Translations under genes and position numbers: made by a program
Assembly (NCBI GenBank): GCA_947305775.1
Contig: CAMZEN010000024.1
Span: 1 to 38,444 of the forward strand
DNA: 38,444 nucleotides
Direction: 5' to 3'
Origin: an uncultured Verrucomicrobiota bacterium
GTDB taxonomy: Bacteria; Verrucomicrobiota; Kiritimatiellia; RFP12; UBA1067
Shown: positions 35,178 to 38,444 of the stretch, piece after piece
How the letters are laid out: each line of letters begins with the position of its first letter
How positions within the stretch are numbered: position 1 is the stretch's first letter
The notes under the pieces: generated by a model
Seen by the model: the letters and a program-made list of their open reading frames with translations, nothing else
Databases searched by the model: none
Told to the model about the DNA's origin: nothing

Positions 35178-36272
35178 ATGACTTTCGAGGTAGTAAAGAC
35201 CGATGCGCAGACAAAGGCGCGACTGGGGCGGCTTACGACGGCGCACGGCGTCGTCGAAACGCCAGTGTTCATGGATGTCGGCACCCAAGGGACCGTAAAA
35301 GCGCTCGAACCGCGCGATCTCGTCGAAAACGGTGCCCAGGTTGTGCTTGGCAACACATACCACCTTATGCTTCGCCCTGGCGCCGAAGTGATTGCCGCCG
35401 GCGGCGGCCTCCACAAATTCATGCGCTGGGATGGACCGATCCTCACCGACTCGGGCGGCTTCCAGGTGTTTTCCCTCGCGAAGATGCGCAAGATCACCGA
35501 GGACGGCTGCCGCTTCAATTCGCACCTTGATGGACACGAATTCTTCCTTGGCCCCAAAGAGTCCATGGCGATGCAGCGCGTCATCGGCAGCGACATCGCA
35601 ATGGTGTTCGACGAGTGCCTTCCCTACCCCTGCGAGCGCGACCGTGCCGAGAAGTCCGTCGAGCAGACGATCCGCTGGGCGCAGGTCTCCAAGGATCAGC
35701 CCCACGCCGAAGGCCAGCTTGTTTTCGGAATCGTACAAGGCGGCGTCTACGACGACCTTCGCCGCCACTGCGCCGAAGAGCTCGTCAAGATCGGCTTCGA
35801 CGGCTACGCGATCGGCGGCGTTTCGGTGGGCGAGCCCGAAGAATATATGTATAAGGCCGTTGACGCGTCCGTCCCATACCTCCCCGAGGACAAGCCTCGC
35901 TACGTAATGGGCCTTGGCGTGATGCACCAGATGGCCGAGTGCGTCGCGCGCGGCGTGGACATGTTCGACTGCGTCATCCCTACGCGCGTCGCCCGTCACG
36001 GAACCGCCATCACACGTAATGGCAACGTCGCCATCAAGGCGGCTAAATGGATTCTCGATCAAGGGCCGGTCGAGGAAGGGTGCGAATGCTACTGCTGCCG
36101 CAACTTCACCCGAAGCTACGTGCGCCATCTGCTGAACGCCGACGAAATACTTGGCCTCAGGCTGCTCACGATACACAACGTCTATGCGCTCAACCGCTTC
36201 ATGAAGGAGATGCGCGCGGCGATAGCCGACGGCACCTTCGCGGATTGGAAGGCCCAGTTGCACCGCCAATGA
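35178..36272 (+). CDS. tgt: Queuine tRNA-guanine transglycosylase Tgt
   Basis: Exchanges guanine 34 of GUN-anticodon tRNAs for preQ1. Catalytic Asp lies in LTDSGGFQVFSL and the nucleophile Asp in DCVIPTRVARHGT. The zinc site is CECYCC with His in LLTIHN; 364 residues, slightly short of E. coli but complete. No Shine-Dalgarno is seen before the ATG, and TAAAAT (35162-35167) lies ten bases upstream, so a short or leaderless message is possible. It overlaps the next gene by 4 nt. Confidence 0.95.
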   Translation: MTFEVVKTDAQTKARLGRLTTAHGVVETPVFMDVGTQGTVKALEPRDLVENGAQVVLGNTYHLMLRPGAEVIAAGGGLHKFMRWDGPILTDSGGFQVFSLAKMRKITEDGCRFNSHLDGHEFFLGPKESMAMQRVIGSDIAMVFDECLPYPCERDRAEKSVEQTIRWAQVSKDQPHAEGQLVFGIVQGGVYDDLRRHCAEELVKIGFDGYAIGGVSVGEPEEYMYKAVDASVPYLPEDKPRYVMGLGVMHQMAECVARGVDMFDCVIPTRVARHGTAITRNGNVAIKAAKWILDQGPVEEGCECYCCRNFTRSYVRHLLNADEILGLRLLTIHNVYALNRFMKEMRAAIADGTFADWKAQLHRQ

Positions 36273-37150
36273 AACACATATTCAATATCGCGTTTTACGC
36301 GGCGCTTGCCGCCGCCGCGGGATTTTGCGGATGCGCCAGCCGCCTTGCGCCGACCGATGGCGAGTATGCCTCGGTCTCGGAACTGCCGCGCCTTGATGCG
36401 CTCGTGTTCGACTCGGACGGTAGCACCATATATGGACAGGTTCTCGTGCCGTCGTCCAGGTTCGGCGACCACCGCCCCTGTGCGATACTGTGCCACGGCT
36501 TTGCCGGGTTCACGCGCTGGGATGACGTCGCCCATGACTTGTGCAGGGCAGGCATCGTAGTGGTGATTCCGCACCATCGCGGCGCATGGGGCAGCGAGGG
36601 TGCGTATACCGTTTCGGGCTGCATATGCGACGCCGCGAATCTCGCCGCTTGGGCGATGTCGCCAGAGACGGCGCCCAAATATGGTATTGACCCTGCCGCC
36701 GTTTATCTTGTCGGACATTCCATGGGCGGCAACAGCGTGGTGAACGCCGCCGCGCAGGATTGCCGCGTTCGAGGCGTGGTCATGATCGCGCCGTGCGACA
36801 TCGGCTACATGGCGGAGAGCATGACGAAAGATGAGCTTACGTCCTTCCTTATAGGCGAAGGCCTCCATGTGCTTCACCGTGAGTCCGACGAAGCCGTTGT
36901 GGACGACATTCTGGCGAACGCCAGCGCAATGCGCTTTGTGAACGCCGCGAAGTCCTTCGCCGGCAAGTCGGTGTTCCTCGCAACCGGAATGTATGATACT
37001 GTCGTGCCGTCCGCGCCACTCGACGAATTCTGGAACGCCTTGCCTGCCGATGCGCGCCGCATTCGCAAAGTCTACCCAGCCACCCACTCGTTGATGGGCG
37101 TCCGCAGAGACCTGGCGACCTCGCTCGCCGACTTCATGCTGGCGAGATAA
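36269..37150 (+). CDS. Alpha/beta-hydrolase lipoprotein
   Basis: Predicted secreted or membrane-anchored esterase-like enzyme. The N-terminal signal has Cys at 20 and 22 (GFCGCAS), compatible with a lipobox. The fold has CHGFAGF oxyanion region, the nucleophile elbow GHSMGG with Ser151, Asp in TGMYDTVV and His in PATHSL, a complete catalytic triad. 293 residues from the ATG that overlaps tgt (ATGA). Substrate unknown; it may be a peptidase, esterase or dienelactone hydrolase-like protein. Confidence 0.85.
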   Translation: MKHIFNIAFYAALAAAAGFCGCASRLAPTDGEYASVSELPRLDALVFDSDGSTIYGQVLVPSSRFGDHRPCAILCHGFAGFTRWDDVAHDLCRAGIVVVIPHHRGAWGSEGAYTVSGCICDAANLAAWAMSPETAPKYGIDPAAVYLVGHSMGGNSVVNAAAQDCRVRGVVMIAPCDIGYMAESMTKDELTSFLIGEGLHVLHRESDEAVVDDILANASAMRFVNAAKSFAGKSVFLATGMYDTVVPSAPLDEFWNALPADARRIRKVYPATHSLMGVRRDLATSLADFMLAR

Positions 37151-37388
37151 TCATACACCCCTAGCTGGCGTTCTACCTAGGAAGCGCAGGCGTCTTACCT
37201 TGGGAGAGTGGACGCTCTCCGCGAGATGCTATTCTTTAGTCTCCTCCCGCCAGCGCTTGATATGATCGCGGAAAAGCGGAAGGGAAGTCTGCGCATTTCG
37301 TCAATGGCGTCGGTGATTTGCTTTTGATGCAGTTACTTCTTCTAAGGCAATGGCTCTGCATCGCAGGTGATTTGGTATAATATGGGAC
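37151..37388 (+). other. Intergenic stretch at the edge of the presumed element
   Basis: No convincing gene was found. A GGAGAG/CTCTCC inverted repeat (37203-37208/37215-37220) lies near its start but has no T-run after it, so it is a weak terminator candidate at best. TGGTATAAT at 37373-37381 is an extended -10 just before the next gene. A short minus-strand frame resembling a protein C-terminus was seen near 37233-37300 but is not supported as a gene. Confidence 0.5.
37373..37381 (+). promoter_or_regulatory. Extended -10 promoter before unknown gene
   Basis: TGGTATAAT (37373-37381) ends seven bases before the ATG at 37389. There is no good -35 and no ribosome-binding site, as for fusA, so the message may be leaderless. 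Confidence 0.55.
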
Positions 37389-38006
37389 ATGAAGAATGTT
37401 GATATTGAGGGTGCAGACCGCAGGACCCGCGAGACTTGGGAAGCCGTTGCATTGGTGCGCAACGCGGACGCCGAAAACATCGCCCGCTCGAATTTCAAGA
37501 CGACGCCGGATGCGCGGTGCCTCGACAATTCCGACGCGATCTTTGAGTTTGTCGCCGACGCAATAAGGGCCGTGCGCGACGGCAAGGCCCCGAACCAGTC
37601 AAGCGCTTTCGCCGCGAGCGAACTTAAGCGGATTCTTGCGACGAAGACATGGACCGAGTGCGCGAAGTATGAAGTGGACTATGGCCTTTCCGACGATGCG
37701 TTCGACACCGCCGATGAAAGCGCAGTGCTGCGTCCGCACATAGACGACGTCTGGACCGACGAATACGGCCTTTGGCGTCAGATCGTCGTCGCGCTCGCCG
37801 CATTTCTGCGCGAGGCCGCCGCGTTCGCAAAGCGCGTCGGCTCAGTGGACGCCGCCCGCCGCTACATACTCGCATGGCGCAAGGTCAACCGGCTAGACGA
37901 GGCCGTTTTCGAATACATGTCGCAGCGTGAAGCCGACGGCGTCGTGAACGCGATTGCCGAGGCGACGGACATCCTGTGGGCCGACATGGAGCTGTCCGGC
38001 CTATGA
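37389..38006 (+). CDS. Conserved-looking protein of unknown function, phage-like context
   Basis: 205 residues, mostly helical and rich in Ala, Asp, Glu and Arg, with no signal peptide, membrane segment or catalytic motif recognised. The ATG follows an extended -10 with no ribosome-binding site. The TGA stop overlaps the next start (ATGA), so it is probably coupled to the winged-helix gene. Position in front of a replication-type protein suggests an accessory phage or plasmid role, but this is inference only. Confidence 0.7.
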   Translation: MKNVDIEGADRRTRETWEAVALVRNADAENIARSNFKTTPDARCLDNSDAIFEFVADAIRAVRDGKAPNQSSAFAASELKRILATKTWTECAKYEVDYGLSDDAFDTADESAVLRPHIDDVWTDEYGLWRQIVVALAAFLREAAAFAKRVGSVDAARRYILAWRKVNRLDEAVFEYMSQREADGVVNAIAEATDILWADMELSGL

Positions 38007-38428
38007 GCTACGAGTATTCGAAAGCGGTGTACTGGAACGTCCACGACACGTCCCCGACCGAACAGTCGGTGTTGGCGGCGCTGGCGTTCTGCCACAACCG
38101 CGAGACTGGCCGCTGCGACCCGTCGGCATCGACGATAAGCGACATGACGCATTTCGGCGTGTCTTCCGTGAATCGTGCCCTTGTTTCGCTCAAGGACAAG
38201 CACTACATCTCCTGGATTTCCGGCGGAAAAGGCAAGAAGGACGAGGCCAATTCAAACAAATACACGCTTTACCTCTCCGCCGCGACATCCCGCTGCGACA
38301 CCCACACCATCCCAGAGCGGGAGGGGGACCCTCCCACAGTGGGATACTCTCCCTCCCAGAGTGGGATACAAAAGAGAATAGAAAGTAAATCATTAGCATC
38401 CCATAGGTGCGAAACCGCTCAGGTCTAA
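38003..38428 (+). CDS. Winged-helix replication-type protein (HTH_36-like)
   Basis: 141 residues. The N-terminal winged-helix region reads TEQSVLAALAFCHNRETGRCDPSASTISDM...VSSVNRALVSLKDKHYI, the pattern of the HTH_36 domain found in phage replication-initiation and replisome-organiser proteins. The remainder is low-complexity and contains PPTVGYSPSQSG. Three iteron-like palindromes and an A+T-rich stretch lie within its C-terminal third. The ATG overlaps the upstream stop. It is shorter than typical replisome organisers, so it may be truncated or an initiator that acts with separately encoded partners. Confidence 0.78.
   Translation: MSYEYSKAVYWNVHDTSPTEQSVLAALAFCHNRETGRCDPSASTISDMTHFGVSSVNRALVSLKDKHYISWISGGKGKKDEANSNKYTLYLSAATSRCDTHTIPEREGDPPTVGYSPSQSGIQKRIESKSLASHRCETAQV
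38310..38366 (+). repeat. Three palindromic iterons at 22-bp period (candidate ori)
   Basis: TCCCAGAGCGGGA (38310-38322), TCCCACAGTGGGA (38332-38344) and TCCCAGAGTGGGA (38354-38366) are each near-perfect palindromes starting exactly 22 bp apart. A degraded fourth unit with TCCCGCTGCG starts 22 bp earlier at 38288. The period is not a multiple of three, so it is not a coding repeat. An A+T-rich run (about 38367-38402) follows. The arrangement resembles lambdoid origins inside initiator genes. Confidence 0.65.
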
Positions 38429-38444
38429 ACGCCTGAATTGGCAT

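Noticed and set aside
37203..37220. Rho-independent terminator after the hydrolase gene
   Set aside because: The 6-bp stem is real but no run of T follows, so termination is not supported.
37233..37300. Minus-strand frame that reads like a protein C-terminus before 37389
   Set aside because: Only about 20 residues, no start or upstream continuation could be followed, and it overlaps the promoter region. It may be debris but cannot be supported.
38310..38366. CRISPR array
   Set aside because: The palindromes are 13 bp at 22-bp period with no unique spacers of usual length, so iterons are more fitting. No cas genes are present.

Overview
The window looks like a chromosomal segment of a Gram-negative, MreB-dependent bacterium. 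Outer-membrane and envelope genes (lptD, lpxK, pal, a FadL-type porin, Tat translocase) sit beside a pyrophosphate-dependent phosphofructokinase. Starts are often TTG or GTG, and genes are packed with 4-bp ATGA/GTGA overlaps. The mix (PPi-PFK, LA_2272-type surface-repeat protein, mreBCD-mrdA-rodA joined to rng) would suit a host-associated member of the PVC group such as Kiritimatiellota. That placement is inference, not a phylogenetic result.

Region 1 (1-3233) is accessory and decayed. A 5'-cut tRNA-Lys(CTT) and a tRNA-Phe(GAA) are followed by an IS3-type transposase remnant, a glycosyltransferase-2 pseudogene (lost 5' end, in-frame stop, frameshift) and a shattered IS30-type transposase. 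The last 170 bases hold overlapping inverted repeats. Region 2 (3234-15857) is one long envelope operon behind a clear TTGACT-N17-TAAAAT promoter: mreB-mreC-mreD-mrdA-rodA-rng-lptD-lpxK-murJ and then a sirtuin. It joins cell elongation, peptidoglycan precursor flipping, LPS assembly and an RNase E/G nuclease.

Region 3 (15854-25318) has ribH behind a near-perfect promoter, PPi-PFK, a possible coupled small ORF with competing inverted repeats, mazG and a small secreted protein. A new promoter then starts pal-tatB-tatC-trkH-proA-miaB-dapB. Region 4 (25319-34299) has fusA with a -10 box almost touching its start codon, an acyl-CoA synthetase/2-hydroxyacid dehydrogenase/tsaE unit, a FadL-like porin with two identically spaced operator-like inverted repeats, a TetR regulator, a surface-repeat protein and parB. 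The synthetase, FadL porin and TetR regulator suggest a fatty-acid or hydrophobic-substrate uptake theme. Region 5 (34301-37150) is an M28/glutaminyl-cyclase-like enzyme, tgt and a lipoprotein alpha/beta hydrolase.

Region 6 (37151-38444) looks like the edge of a phage-like or integrative element. An unknown 205-residue protein is followed by a winged-helix replication-type protein. Three palindromic iterons at an exact 22-bp period, followed by an A+T-rich stretch, lie inside that gene. This resembles lambdoid origins embedded in the initiator gene and is the most interesting signal in the window. Other signals worth checking are the paired FadL operators, the mazG leader and the extended -10 promoters.
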